A stretch of DNA of 64,000 nucleotides, taken from the NCBI GenBank assembly GCA_024516155.1, contig JAJJXM010000021.1:1-64000 (forward strand), given 5' to 3'. Source of the stretch: Pyronema omphalodes (taxonomy: Eukaryota > Ascomycota > Pezizomycetes > Pezizales > Pyronemataceae). Positions 1 through 10,685 of the stretch are shown piece by piece. The number at the start of each line of letters is the position of its first letter. The first letter of the stretch is position 1. The position numbers and the translations under genes were made by a program. Under the pieces are notes generated by a model. The model had not been told where the DNA came from. It was given only the letters and a program-made list of their open reading frames with translations, and ran no database searches.

Positions 1-1504
1 GCATTCTACCACATCACTTCTGATCGCCTCCGCTGTGCCGTCATCTGGAACCCCGCTCTGCCACCCGATCTCAAGCCCTAAGGGCATCCAGGCCCATCGC
101 GGCCAGAATGCATGTCTTTCAACCCCTCTCTTGATTACCACTCTCGACATCCCTGTCCCTCGCAGCTAGCGCACCATCTGTGTATCAAGTTCACAGCCGC
201 ATGTCATGCAGGGAAAACACGCCACTATCGGCGCGCTGCACAAGGAAACCCGAGCCCTTGACAACCTCCCCCGCGCAACCCACTGCTCCGTCCTTCCAAC
301 ACCAACGGTTCACCCACTCACTTGCCAGAAGACATGGGAACAAAAATACAAAGCTGTACCTCACAGGCTGTACTGGGGCTTTGGCAAAGCCGTCGTGTTT
401 GGAATCCGATAAGATAGACGCCGGATTCTTCTATGTACCGTTGATGGACCAATCCCAACCTCGACTCTCAGTCCATCAACATTATTCATTGGTTTATTGA
501 GCTGCTGTCCAACACTATGTATTTGGCATGGATATTTATTTCTCACCAGAAACTCGTCATAATCAGGCTTGGCTACGGCAATGCATGTGTATATATGAGG
601 AACGTAACGTTTTTGTTTTGATATGTTGCAACGCGACCGCATGGAACAAAATAATCACGTAGACCGTACAGAATGTATTATGAGTGCAAATGAAACAGTG
701 GTTATAAAAATTAACACACTATCAGGTCTGGTGAAGTAGCTGTAGTTGATGTATCAGGCGAGTGTATCAGGCGAGTGTGGTGGAGAGGGCGGCGGAGGGG
801 AAGGGGTGGAATTTGGGGAAAAGCTAGGTAGTGTTTTGAAACTAATGGAGAATCTCTCGAGTTTGGGGCTGAGAGTGAGAATGTTGGATGGGTACTGTCT
901 TTGCTGCTGGCAGTGACGACAAATAAATATGATGGCATTGTTGGAAATTGGGGCTGGGAAACCAACCGTCAAGTGACGACGAGTAAGGTTGTTTGTCTTT
1001 GTCTGTGTTATTCTTTAGTATAGAAATTGAAATTTCACGTTAGATAATACGTCTTGAAATCAATAACTACCAGTATTCCTCGTGATATACATCTCATCTT
1101 CCCGGTTGAAACAAACCAGATTCCAGAAGTTCTCATCGTGCCTTGCAGTGTGTAGCTCATGCAATGTGATGTTCGTTCTAGCTACTCGTGCCAAGGTGGC
1201 GCATAATGCACCACCCCCGGTCACTGGGATACTCGTGACAAGAATACAGTCTTTACTGGGCCTTTGTAGGTTTTGCTTGGAGTTCTCTGTGATTTTCATT
1301 ACCAAAGTCGGGTTGCCATATTTGGGTAGCTCTTCATTTTTACACAAACACAGTTTTCTACATGAGATACTATTATCGGGACAAATCTTGATATGATGCC
1401 ACTGAACTTGCCAAAACAAAGCACGTATATAATCATCATCCTCAAAATGTCGGAAGTACGATGCAGCAATTAGCTGCAAATAAACTCAAATATATTATAT
1501 ACAT
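1..1504. other. Gene-free left part of unit 1
   Basis: I see no convincing gene. At 570-643 a minus-strand, internally deleted copy of dispersed repeat X ends in gcaacgcgaccgcatgg. Around 206-412 an open frame starting at an ATG recurs in other units with frame breaks, so I do not call it a gene. The stretch 970-1310 is nearly identical to 52430-52760 in unit 3 but strongly diverged from 13200-13500 in unit 2. At 1305-1315 the uninterrupted gtcgggttgcc is the empty target of the hAT-type MITE at 52764-53508. Confidence 0.5.
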
Positions 1505-1765
1505 ACAAACCACTACCTCCGTGTTTATTCTACATAACCGCTGTATTTTTGCGGTGCCTTTAAACACTCTCTTAGATGTGCGCGTGCAATTATGTGGAGC
1601 ACATCCGCTGTGTTAGTCAGCTGTGCGGCTGCGTCGTTGTGGCAACAGTTCATTCGGGTGGGTGGGTTTCGGTCGGGTGTTGCGCTGTTGCGTTGCAACA
1701 GAACAAAAGTGAAAGTGAAATTTTTTTCTATCCCTCGTATATACAGATGTATTGGCTTATATAAA
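1505..1765 (+). repeat. Dispersed short repeat X, copy 1
   Basis: Member of a short family of about 170-260 bp. It starts with cactacctccgtgtttattc, has a core gttagtcag...gttgtggcaacagttcatt...ggtgggtgggt...gcgttgcaaca, and ends with a pyrimidine/TATA-like part (tccctcgtatatacagatg). No ORF and no clear terminal inverted repeats, so MITE-like or SINE-like cannot be decided by eye. Further copies lie near 2234-2490, 11160-11310, 11857-11975, 13695-13950, 14462-14720 and 53705-53910. Minus-strand copies lie at 570-643, 12806-12975, 52000-52085 and 63570-63728. Confidence 0.6.
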
Positions 1766-1991
1766 AATAGAGCCTCTCAATCGATTGACATGCATACATT
1801 GCAGAGCCTCGTCAGCAGATATTGAAAATGCGGGGAAGATGGGGTAAGGAATGCACGTCTCTTCAGGTCAACCGTCCCAGCCATCTTCATCATCAACAAC
1901 CATCGTGTTCTCCTGTCATATCAATATTCTTAGTAACATCTACGCTGCTTTCGATCAATCAAAACCGCACCGCAAATACCATCGACGAGCT

Positions 1992-2232
1992 ATGGATCCG
2001 TTGAGCATCGCGGCGGCCGTTGCTGGCTTCCTCAGTCTCGCCGGCCAGATCGCTGCAACGCTCAAAGACTACGTCGATGGTGTTGAATCAGCCCCGAAGG
2101 AAGTTCAGAGCCTTCACCTGGAAGTCACAGCCCTACACCATGTCCTGGAAAATTCGAAAGTACATCCGTGCTATTTGGAGCAGTTAAGGGTTGTCAGAAC
2201 CGGCTTGAGCGACATCGTGAAAGAAGTTACAC
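1992..2232 (+). pseudogene. HeLo-like (PigL-N type) N-terminal domain fragment
   Basis: The ATG at 1992 opens a frame beginning MDPLSIAAAVAGFLSLAGQI, followed by SAPKEVQSLHLEVTALHHVL. This is the signature of the HeLo-like/PigL-N domain found at the N terminus of many fungal STAND and ankyrin proteins, where related domains mediate membrane-targeting cell death. Only about 80 residues remain. An internal deletion after HHVL is evident against the unit 2 copy (about 48 bp present there), and the frame runs into repeat X at about 2233. No downstream NACHT, ankyrin or other domain follows, so this is a relic. It lies between two direct copies of repeat X. The domain call is confident. Whether a short transcript is made cannot be seen. 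Confidence 0.75.
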
Positions 2233-2233
2233 A

Positions 2234-2490
2234 CCACCACCTCCGTGTTTATTCTACATAACCGCTGTATTTTTGCCGTGCACTTAAACACTCTCTTGGA
2301 TATGCCCGTGCAATTATGTGGAGCGCATGCGCTATGTTAGTTAGCGGTGCGACCGCGGCGTTGTGGCAACAGTTCATTTGGGTTGGTGGGTGGGTCGGTT
2401 TTCGGGTGCTGTTGCGTTGCAAAATTATTTTCTGTCCCTCGTTTATACAGATTCATTGCCGTAATACATAGCGAGGTTTTGCATTCGGCC
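2234..2490 (+). repeat. Dispersed short repeat X, copy 2
   Basis: Same family and orientation as 1505-1765. It starts at accaccacctccgtgtttat, directly abutting the truncated HeLo-like frame, and ends near tccctcgtttatacagattc. The pair 1505-1765/2234-2490 forms direct repeats around the pseudogene. The hybrid copy at 53705-53910 in unit 3 looks like the product of recombination between two such copies. Confidence 0.6.
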
Positions 2491-4100
2491 TTGCACATTC
2501 TATGAAAACACCTCCTACACCACAACACTTACAAACCGCACCTGATTGCGTGACACTGAATTCAAGTATGAAAAAGACGTTAACACTTTTCTGAAGGACC
2601 GTATATCCAGATCAGAGCCAGACATCATGATCCTGGCACATCAACTGCGTACGGTCACTTCGAAGAGATCATATGGCATTGAGGGGCTTTCTAATGGAAG
2701 CATATGAGAATGTGACATATTTTCGACTGGTGAATGGATTTTGCGCAAGGTGAAGCTGGTAAAGATGAAAGAAACAGGTAAAGCGGGTGAAGAGAGGGGC
2801 ACATATAAATTTAAGAATTATCCCCATCCGGTGTTATAAAGTTCTCAACCGCGATTACCGAAGCCAACCCCAATACGCAGTCTGACAGTGCCTTGACTGA
2901 CTGCAGTAACTCCAGGAAGTAGCAAGCTGAACATGAGGGGCAATATGGCTTCAACTGATACAAAAGTCTGTTTAAAGTCAAACTTTACCGCTGCTCTAGT
3001 GGGAGGAACACTACCGAAGACGCCTGTCAAAGCACACGTCAAATTGGCTGGTCCTTCGACTGCTAAAAGCGGACGAGGCAGAACACCAACGATGACCAAG
3101 AAATTGCGGTCCGGCTGAGCTGTCTCCTGTGTTCACAGCCCTACGTTGGCGATGTTGCCGGTACAATCTCAAATCCCTGCTCGTGCCGAAAGCCACCATC
3201 CGTGGGCACGAGTGCCTCTCAAACGGAACGGAAGCGACGGTAGGTATCGCGATCTGGGGCTGAGGGGGCTATGGCTGAGGTGGCATGACGGGAACGCATC
3301 AGAATTCATAAGGACGAGAGATAAAAATAATGTAAAAGTTTTCATTCAACTCAATGACATATATATTATCCAAGTATCCAATTATTGAGTAAATCGTAGT
3401 TGATGGCGTGGATAAACAGTAGTGTAATATTGTTAACATAGTCAGTTGGTCACAGCACAACCGGTGCGGTTGGACTATTCAAATAATTTGTTGGTGTGGG
3501 TTGCGCGGCTGAGTATGGTTTGGTAAAACATTCTACATACTGCAGCAAACCAAGGCGACCGATTTCCCGGGTATGCAGACACCCGTCTCACGTGACGCTG
3601 CAGGACATGCACAAGGGTATTTCCCAAGGACGGGGTTATCTGCCTACGTTTCAGCCTTACAGAATTACAGCAGCCTTTACATACCATTTGCCAAGACGCA
3701 CCTAATGCACGATCATACTAATGCAGCATCAGCTTCTAGAAGCACAGCTGCAGGACAGCTGCAAATATAACACGGCTCCATGGAAATTTTATCTATCGCC
3801 GCATAATCCTGATAGGCAGCACTATTTACACCTGCAACATCATCATCTCAGCCCGCTGATTCCTCATCCGCTGCTGCTTTTTCCTCCTCCCCATTGTGTT
3901 CGTCAACGAATCCAGTTTCTGAGACATCAATAACTGCATTAAACCCATCCTCATCCTATTTCCACCGGGCCTCACTGTTAAAACCCGCAGAAAATCAATT
4001 CAATGCCTCTCCATAAGTCTATCAGTCAGTATTACAGCAGGCTATCATAAAGAAACACCAAAGTCAGCGAAGAATACAGGAAATGTATTAGGTGAGGAAT
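2491..4100. other. Non-coding part of unit 1 with a short conserved open frame
   Basis: No recognisable gene. A 58-codon frame from the ATG at 2945 to 3118 recurs in unit 2 (15929-16102, same length) but has an in-frame stop in unit 3 near 54465. It is therefore probably not a protein gene, or it is dead in unit 3. An imperfect hairpin (ctcgtgcc ... ggcacgag) lies near 3179-3213 and recurs in units 2 and 3. The other units match this stretch throughout, except for about 770 bp present only in unit 2 near 2560. Confidence 0.4.
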
Positions 4101-4560
4101 GTTCTGTGATGCTGGGATGAGAAATAGAAAAGATCGAGGCGTGAGGATAAAGCTACTCAGGCGTGCTGCTGAACGGGGCTCGAGAGGAAATTGAGAATGG
4201 TGGTAACAGAGGTCGAGGGAAAACGAGAAAGGGTAGGGGATGAGGCGGCAGCAGAAGCATAGCCAGAGCAGGAGACGAAGGTGGAAGTGGAAGCGGAGGT
4301 GCAGGCGGGCGCGGGCACGGGCGCGGATCTGGGGGTGGGAGGAAATATGGTAATGCTGACAAACAGGGGGGGGACTTCGAATGCATCCACTGGTTCCGGA
4401 GAAGATAGCACAGGTGGCAATGCAAGACGTGGTAGGGCTGCAAGGAAAGAGGGTGGACGGAGAGCCGAGTGCAAGTTGGGGCAGAGGCGTGCCTGTTCCC
4501 GTAGCGGTGACTGCTTAGGGGCGGGAGATGAATTGGGTAACAGTGCACAGAGAATTGTTT
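4101..4560. repeat. GA/GGAGG-rich low-complexity tract
   Basis: Purine-rich on the plus strand (many gga, gaagg and gcgg steps). This gives long but low-complexity open frames on both strands, 4281-4619 plus and 4157-4672 minus. The same tract occurs in unit 2 (17590-18070) and unit 3 (55730-56200). The composition explains the open frames, and I see no domain. The sequence gcaaggtgaatgg at about 4563-4575 is the empty target of the solo LTR in unit 3. Confidence 0.45.
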
Positions 4561-4807
4561 TGCAAGGTGAATGGTTTCGGCCCTTGAAATATACGGTTAT
4601 GTCTAGTTGTTTGCAATGAGTATATGATAGCCCTGTGTTGCATAAAAAATAAACGCGTGGGAAACTGTCCATGGATTACATAATCATTTTCCTGTTGCGT
4701 AACGAATGGTTTACAGTGGGCTAGCCGTGTAATGTGGCGCGACGATGCGTAACGAAAGGATAAGGGGCCGATGATTTTTACTAGAGGACCTACTGTTTTG
4801 GTTTTTT

Positions 4808-4947
4808 ACAGCAATAATACAAAGATGAGGTGTAATCCACCGTGAAGCAATTGAAAGGTACTTTTTGGTTAGCCTATAGCAACGATAGAGGACTGAGACA
4901 GTAATCCACTATGCAGCAATCAGATCGTACTTCTTGGATAGCCTATC
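4808..4947. repeat. Imperfect tandem duplication, ~68 bp x 2
   Basis: Two adjacent copies of a segment running from agca(a)taata ... gtaatccac ... gcaat ... gtactt(c)ttgg ... tagcctat. The same pair occurs in unit 2 (about 18308-18447) and unit 3 (about 56665-56807), so the duplication predates amplification of the array. Confidence 0.55.
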
Positions 4948-5934
4948 CATTTATAGCTGTTAATACTGTGTCACTTCGCATCTTTTAGCCATGATTTCGA
5001 TGATTGCCGGAATCGCAGGACCGATTGGATAGTGGCACGGTGTGCCACATATGTGCGCAAGAACGCTTAAGTCTATTGGCTTGACTTGGTTCACGAGATA
5101 TGGACAAGAACGTTTCCGTTGAGTGCTCACGTAATGCGGCTATGCTGCACAACAACAAATCTGGACCACGATTGCACTTTGCATGTGGATTCAACTGACG
5201 TTCCAGCTAAATGAAACAGTGATGAATGTTTCTTAAGTCCATTGCAAATGACATATCAGTTTAAAATTACGTTAGCATAGAAAATGGCCTGAAAATCGTG
5301 ATATTGCCTTGCAATCGTTGACTGCCTCAAATTGTACATTGCCTTGAGTCTTGCAGAATGGCTTTTCATACTTCACGATGTGATGATACACATGCGGACT
5401 GAAGATGCTGAGTACTATTCTCTCTGCAACTCATTTTCGAGCAGCATCTCGGCGTTCAAAGATCACATGTGCAAATTCGCGTGAGAAAAACCAACACATA
5501 CGGAATGGAAATACCAGTGAAACAAGAGTGCCGCGTTTTAACCGAACACTAGCGACGGGGAATTCTGATATGAATCGTGGGGCAGGCGCGCGACAGAAAA
5601 CATCGCATTTGAAATCATTCGACTCCTACAGTGCTATGAATGCTCTCGACTTTGGCTTGCGCAGAATGTGCTGACGCTGCTTAGAGTACATATTCCGTAG
5701 CATACAATTCTTGGAACTAGTATTAGAATGATGTTCCGTAAGTGGTGTGTTCCACGAGCTGCAATAAAAGTAAATAGAAACCCCAAGCAGTCGAAGTTTT
5801 TTTCGTGATAATATCATTCATCACAGAAACCAAAGAATTCGGTTTCTATGCGATTATGGGTTTTTCACGATAGGTAGTGGCTAATAATTATCGCCAGCGG
5901 GACCATATCCGGTGCCCGTGGCACCGTCGCCGTT
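4948..5934. other. Gene-free stretch between tandem duplication and block R5'
   Basis: No supported gene. It contains the intact target sites of two unit 2 insertions: gacaagaacgtttccg near 5101-5116 (copia empty site) and gggaccatatccggtgcccg near 5903-5922 (LINE empty site). The corresponding unit 3 sequence is 56820-57780. Confidence 0.45.
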
Positions 5935-6280
5935 AGCGAACATACGTAATAGAACCCATATTCAATCCTTCTATCACGACATAAAACAAAGTCTTGCGGT
6001 GGAAATCTGTCCACGAGTTTATTACCGCCTTTATCATTTGTGTCAAAGTTGAGTGGTTGGCAGTTGTATGTACAGTTCGACTGTATTTTGATGCGGTTAC
6101 AAAATTGCTCTTGCGTGGTACATTTCTCACGGTGTCTTGTTCACCGCGACGCGTTGCGACGCAACGCGTATCCCTGCAGGCGTGTTTTTCACCAGAGCCG
6201 GCCAGCTCGCTACCTCACCTGTGCATTAGCTTCATCTCATAAGTGACCAGGCGGTAAAGTGTGTGAATCAAAAAAGCAAC
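5935..6280. repeat. Block R5' (upstream direct repeat flanking gene A)
   Basis: This stretch resembles the block downstream of the gene (10140-10425) in the same orientation. Shared landmarks in order are tatcacgac, gt(c)cacgagtt/gagttc, accgcctttatcatttgtgtcaa, gcagttgta, gttgt...accgcgacgcg, gcgtatccctgca, and gtgcattagcttcatct followed by caaccg. Similarity is estimated by eye as moderate (roughly two thirds identical). The other upstream copies are about 30735-31090 and 57780-58140. Confidence 0.65.
6149..6169. repeat. Perfect 21-base palindrome within R5'
   Basis: Ten-base arms ACGCGTTGCG / CGCAACGCGT around a single central A. It is exactly conserved at 30963-30983 and 58002-58022 in the other upstream blocks. 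The downstream blocks have a broken version (for example gacgcgatgctgcgggacgcg near 10356). It could be a protein-binding site, but this is unproven. Confidence 0.6.
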
Positions 6281-6282
6281 CG

Positions 6283-6760
6283 AAGGTTGGGCCAACGGTT
6301 TCTGTGGCTGGTGGGTGGTGTATGCCTCCTCAATTATTAACAATATATATCATAAAGGGTACATCCCTTCGGTACCGGCACACCCTTAAAAACCATGTTG
6401 ACTGTACCGGAAGGGTTTTTTGCAGGCTACAACAAGCGAGAAGGTTGCGCAGGAGATACTTGGTGCCAAGAGCGGGGTAACGCGTTTATCATTTTATCGG
6501 ATCATCTCGATCTCACTCGATCCGTTGCATAGCCGAGCATAAAAAGAATAATAATAATGTTTTCATTTAGATTCCAAACTGATAGGTTATGACAATCGTA
6601 ATATTACTATTACATTTCTTTTTCTCCCAAACATTTCCTTTGCTTCTTGTCTATCCTCAGAAGGCAAGGAAAGCGGGGCTACTCTTGACACATTTCACTA
6701 AAAAAAGTGACTACCCGACCTGAAGCGCCGGGTAAACCTCCTTTAAGGGCAACCCCCGGT
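6283..6760. other. Gene-free stretch upstream of gene A
   Basis: Starts with ggttgggccaacggtttctgtggctggtgggtggt, which resembles the core of repeat X. It continues with an imperfect inverted repeat around gggtacatcccttcggtaccgg ... cacccttaa. No gene seen. Counterparts are 31100-31600 and 58140-58640. Confidence 0.35.
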
Positions 6761-6779
6761 TACCAAGATATACCAGTGG

Positions 6780-6857
6780 GAGGGAGACGGGATTCGAACC
6801 CGTTGGCTTTTGCGCAGATGCAGGGAGTCATACTAGTATATTACTGGGGCCGCCCAC
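6780..6857 (-). other. tRNA-like sequence with consensus B box
   Basis: On the minus strand the sequence contains GGTTCGAATCC (complement of 6790-6800), a perfect match to the Pol III B-box consensus. It is embedded in an ACGGG/CCCGT stem as in a T arm. I could not fold a complete cloverleaf: the acceptor stem and anticodon arm are not convincing. The copies upstream of genes B (31613-31690) and D (58655-58730) have decayed B boxes (ggtattggaac and ggtattcgaac on the plus strand). It may be a tRNA relic or the head of a tRNA-derived SINE. Confidence 0.35.
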
Positions 6858-7181
6858 GCATAGCCGAGCAGCTCGGTGACTGACTGAGCCCTGAAGTTTT
6901 AACTTCCACTGCATGTATGGCCTGAACGGATGAATGTACCGTTCAGATAAACAATGATCATTGGGTACGTTCCTGTCACCACATGCACTCATTACCGTAC
7001 GCCAACCACGAGGACACTCACATCAATTGATATCCTGTAACCTCCGGAGGTCACCGTGATAGAGTGATCACTGATGACCTGCATATAGGCGCCAACACAT
7101 GCTGCATATGCCCCCTCTTCCAGCATCAACATCCCAAACCCCGCACTTTCCCCACAACCACTCATTGTCATCACCATCATC

Positions 7182-9486
7182 ATGGCCACCAAGACCGAAG
7201 ACAAACAAATATCCGCCTTGTATTGGGAGTGCATCGAGGCGTTCCGACGTCTCTTCAAGCATATCCAAGAACACGGCGTAAACGGCAAAAAGGTCGACAT
7301 TCCGGGCAAGCTCACCGGAGCACCGGGACAGCTACAGGTGTGGGCGGAGAATGTCGGAGCACACCGCCGCAACAGCAAACTGTCGCTTGACTACAAGCTA
7401 CGGGAGGCGTCACGATACAGGGCGCATGTGAAGGTATTATTGGTGGATCTGAAGGTTGTGCTTGACGAGGGTGAGTCTCAACTGTGGTAATCCGTTATCA
7501 TGATGTCTTCTGTTTCATATGTAAACTAACCGAACTAACAATGTCCAGCTCTAGGGCTATTGACTGGCGAGTTGAAGCCGCCACAAAAGAACGACAGTGC
7601 TGAATCGAGCGAACAAGGTGCTACTGACGATGATCCGGATTCCTCGGATGATGAACCGGAGGAAGATGTGATTACGGCAACGGCAGACGAAGTCGGACAT
7701 TCTATTTCCTCTCTCTTTCGACTCACAGCCAATATCCAGAATCTCGCATCCAGAGACCGCATGGAGAGGATTGAGAGAATCGATGTGTCTGCATTCGGGC
7801 CTTACGACATCAACCATGTCAGAGACAAATACGGGCTCCCAGAAGATGCACAGTATCTGATCGAGAGGCTCGGAAAGGCAAATACTAAAAGGCGCCAGCT
7901 TCTGAAATACAATGAACAGCACCACGACAAAATTGCTGGTCGACGCAGGGATGTTGCCGGAAACCCCGGGGACACAGACTCGACTGCCGGGGAGGAACCC
8001 GATTGCCAGGACGAAAAGGGCAAAGGTGTCGAGCTTCGGGATATGGTTGGGTTTGCGGAGGAAGACTACTCCCTCGGAGAAGGCTCGACAACAATGCAAA
8101 CGACAGTATCCACAGTTTATGAGGGCAATGTACCCGGCAGCTTCGAGTACCATGAGCGCGACGACGATGCTCGATCAGAAAGCGGATTCACCGAGACATC
8201 GTACGCAACGTCCGCCGGCCCCACCTCCAGTTCCGATAAGCTGCGTGTTCCAGCTCCACCAAATCGGTATTCGGATGAGCCATTTCAATGTCCTTATTGC
8301 TTCAAGATTGTAACCAACCAAGGCAGCAACTATATGTCCTGGCAGTGAGTATTTCGTCCGTTCCTTCCCGTACAACTGGAGTTAGTGCTAATGAACGAAC
8401 ATCAGGAAACATGTTTTTCGCGATATTCGTCCATACGTCTGCACGTTCCGAAACTGTTCCCAGGCATCGCGTCTTTATTCCAGTCGCCACGAATGGTTTC
8501 ATCACGAGTGCGAGTTTCATCGCCGCGAGTGGCCTTGCGAACATTGTGAGGAGGTGTTGTCATCCAGTCAAGCCTTCAAGAACCACATTACGAAACGTCA
8601 TCGGCATGTTCTCGGCATAGAGTCAATGGCTGTGCTGGTAGACCGCAGCGAACGAGTGGTAGAATTGAGTCAACCGTGCCCACTTTGTCCAGAAATCCTG
8701 ACGCCGAAACGCTTGCAAAGTCATCTGGGAAAACATATGCAGCAGATCGCATTGTTTGTCCTGCCCGGGTCGTTGCAGGAGGACGAAGAGGACGATGATG
8801 ATAATGTAGAGGAAACGAAGGACGAGGATATTGATGACGCAGATGACGGTGAATCTGCAGAGTCCGATAATGGTAGCGACGAGCGTCGGTCAAAAGTGGA
8901 GGATGATGGTGGAGAATCAGCCGACCTTCTTAGCAACAGCAAAAACGATTCAACTGAGTCTGAAACAGTGGTGAGCGACAAAGACTTTTTCGAAGCCGTA
9001 AAACGTGGGGACACCGAGAAAGTCAAAGCAGCCCTGAAGCAACGACATTTCGACGTCAATGCTATCAACCATGACTCACCACTTAAGCGAACTGCGCTTA
9101 TGCAAGCATGTGTCGATGACCGTGAAGAGATTGCGCATTTGTTACTCGACCACCAAGGAATCCTTGTCAACTTGCAGAATGAATTAGGGTGGACGGCACT
9201 TATGTATGCATGCATGTGTGGACTAGATTCGGTTGTAGCGAAGCTGTTAGCGCGGGATGATATTCAAGTCAACCTGCAGGAAAAATACGGAAGGACGGCG
9301 CTGATGTGGGCATGCATGAAGGGACATGAATCAATCGTTGCCAAGCTATTAGCGCGGGATGACATTGATACTCAGTTGAAAGGTGAGGACGGGATGACTG
9401 CATACGATTATTGCCGTGGTAAGATATCTGCCGAACTGAAAGAGCAGCTTAAGTCGCGTCGAAGAAGAGGCGGTTTGTTCCGTTAG
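7182..9486 (+). CDS. Gene A: AcuF-type C2H2 zinc-finger / ankyrin-repeat protein, 721 aa
   Basis: Three exons: 7182-7470, 7549-8344, 8406-9486. The introns (78 and 61 nt) begin GTGAGT and end CAG, with CTAAC and CTAAT branch sites, and splicing gives one 721-codon frame. Exon 1 encodes a helical N-terminal region with LQVWAENVGAHR and SLDYKLREASRYR, typical of AcuF-type fungal proteins. After an acidic linker comes RLGKANTKRRQLLKYNEQHH. A cysteine/histidine region then follows: FQCPYC (C344, C347), C374/C379/H390/H395, C406/C409/H422/H427, and CPLC...HLGKH (C453, C456, H468, H472). A strongly acidic stretch spans about 486-521. Ankyrin repeats run from about 555 to 691, with three well-formed units (TALMxAC...), and a basic tail RRRRGGLFR closes the protein. 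AATAAA lies at 9575-9580. Cellular role unknown; zinc and protein binding are inferred from the family. Confidence 0.88.
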
Positions 9487-10139
9487 CAGGCGTCGTTTTG
9501 TTTTGCCCGACTGTAGGTGTTTTGGGCGGACAACAGGCTCCCTTTTCTTAACGGAGTCATTTTGGTAGCTGAAAAATAAACAGTGTTTCAAAGCAGAATT
9601 GTCCCCTGGCTTCTTTGTCACACGACGACACCAATCAATTTCTTTGGGAACTACCGCGATCCTCGTTTCTAACCACCACCGCCTGAACCGCCATGCCTAA
9701 CGTAACGCTGACGTCGTTTGATTTCTTCTGCGATTGTACGCTGCAGTAATACTGACACCTTCATGAAGTCTCGCGGTCTGCTCGCGGGCGCCATGGAACT
9801 GAAGGGGAGAATAGGCGGCCGAGAGCCCTAATGTCGCAATTCTTTATCTGTGCTCACCGGCTGATGAAGTGCGGCGATACGGACATTTTGTTATCCAAAG
9901 GAACGATTTTTGTATTGAGCAAAGACTTCCGTTACGTCGCCGTATCTGTGTACAACTACAGAGCCGGCGCTTCCTCCCGTTTTTATGAATACCAGGCCAC
10001 GGAATATGTATCGTGGGTTGGTACCGAGAATGAATGCGATCCTTTGTTTTGTAGCGTTTTGAAAGATGAATAATTGTGGCTCTGGTGGTCTCGTCAGGTG
10101 CACGTTCAGATATCATGCTGGTCACTAGTTCTCATGTCT
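9487..10139. other. 3' flank of gene A
   Basis: Contains the 3' UTR with AATAAA at 9575-9580. No second gene is supported. The open frame at 9831-10073 is broken in the homologous flanks of genes B, C and D (for example a stop in gtgtacgactag near 50254 and gtgtaggactaa near 61847). The flank is conserved in all four copies (35728-36380, 49776-50440, 61359-62025). Confidence 0.5.
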
Positions 10140-10425
10140 CTTGTACCGTTGTCGGGAAAGCGTGATTGAAGCAATTCACAAAGCTATCACGACGTACAAC
10201 AAAAACCTGCTGCTGATATCCGTCCATGAGTTCACTACCACCTTTATAACTTGTGTCAACGTCGAGTGCTTCGCAGTTGTATCTTGGTGCCATGACGAAA
10301 TTCCGTTCGTGTGATATGGTGTGACATAATACACGTCTCACGTTGTTGTGTTTACCGCGACGCGATGCTGCGGGACGCGTATCCCTGCAAGCGTGTTGCG
10401 ATACCACAGCGGGTCAGCTCTTTAG
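10140..10425. repeat. Block R3' (downstream direct repeat flanking gene A)
   Basis: Diverged direct copy of the upstream block 5935-6280. It contains cacctttataacttgtgtcaa, tcgcagttgtat, accgcgacgcgatgc and gacgcgtatccctgca in the same order. Equivalent blocks follow gene B (36380-36740), gene C (50440-50795) and gene D (62025-62375). In unit 1 it stops early at about 10425, where unit-specific sequence begins. Confidence 0.62.
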
Positions 10426-10539
10426 ATCCTTTAATAGGTAAATCTTGATATGTATGTCCCAAAATTTCAAAAATACATTACACATATAGAATTAACATTA
10501 CTCTCGCGCCCAAAAGAATCACATAAAGCATTCTGGATA

Positions 10540-10685
10540 ACAAAAAACCCTAAATGTAAAACCTTAAAAAAAGCTTATGATGCCACAGAGAAAAAAAAGA
10601 TTCCACCGTCAATCAAATTCAAACGCCTCGCATTTCCCTTCCTTCGATCGTCACTAAATCATTGCACTATGTATATACAGTGAAG
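10540..10685 (+). repeat. Dispersed AT-rich repeat Y, copy 1
   Basis: Shares with 39935-40080 the ordered landmarks cct(a/c)aatgtaaaa, gctt.tgatg, gattcc.c.g.caatca, cctcgcattt.cc.tcc and tatgtatacagt(g)aa. Identity by eye is roughly three quarters. It has no coding potential and its family is unknown. Confidence 0.45.

Noticed and set aside
206..412. Recurrent 68-codon frame near the start of each unit (also 51630, 12488, 63210)
   Set aside because: The frame breaks in some copies and has no recognisable domain. Similarity is explained by unit duplication.
2933..3118. Short conserved frame also present in unit 2
   Set aside because: Interrupted by an in-frame stop in unit 3 and without known domain; kept only as a note in the region entry.
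4153..4672. Open frames of 112-171 codons on both strands in the GA-rich tract, repeated in units 2 and 3
   Set aside because: Low-complexity composition explains them. Frames differ between units and no domain is visible.
7557..9215. Minus-strand open frames of up to about 200 codons opposite gene A (and opposite B, C, D)
   Set aside because: They mirror the acidic/Ser-rich coding sequence of the plus-strand gene and carry no motifs.
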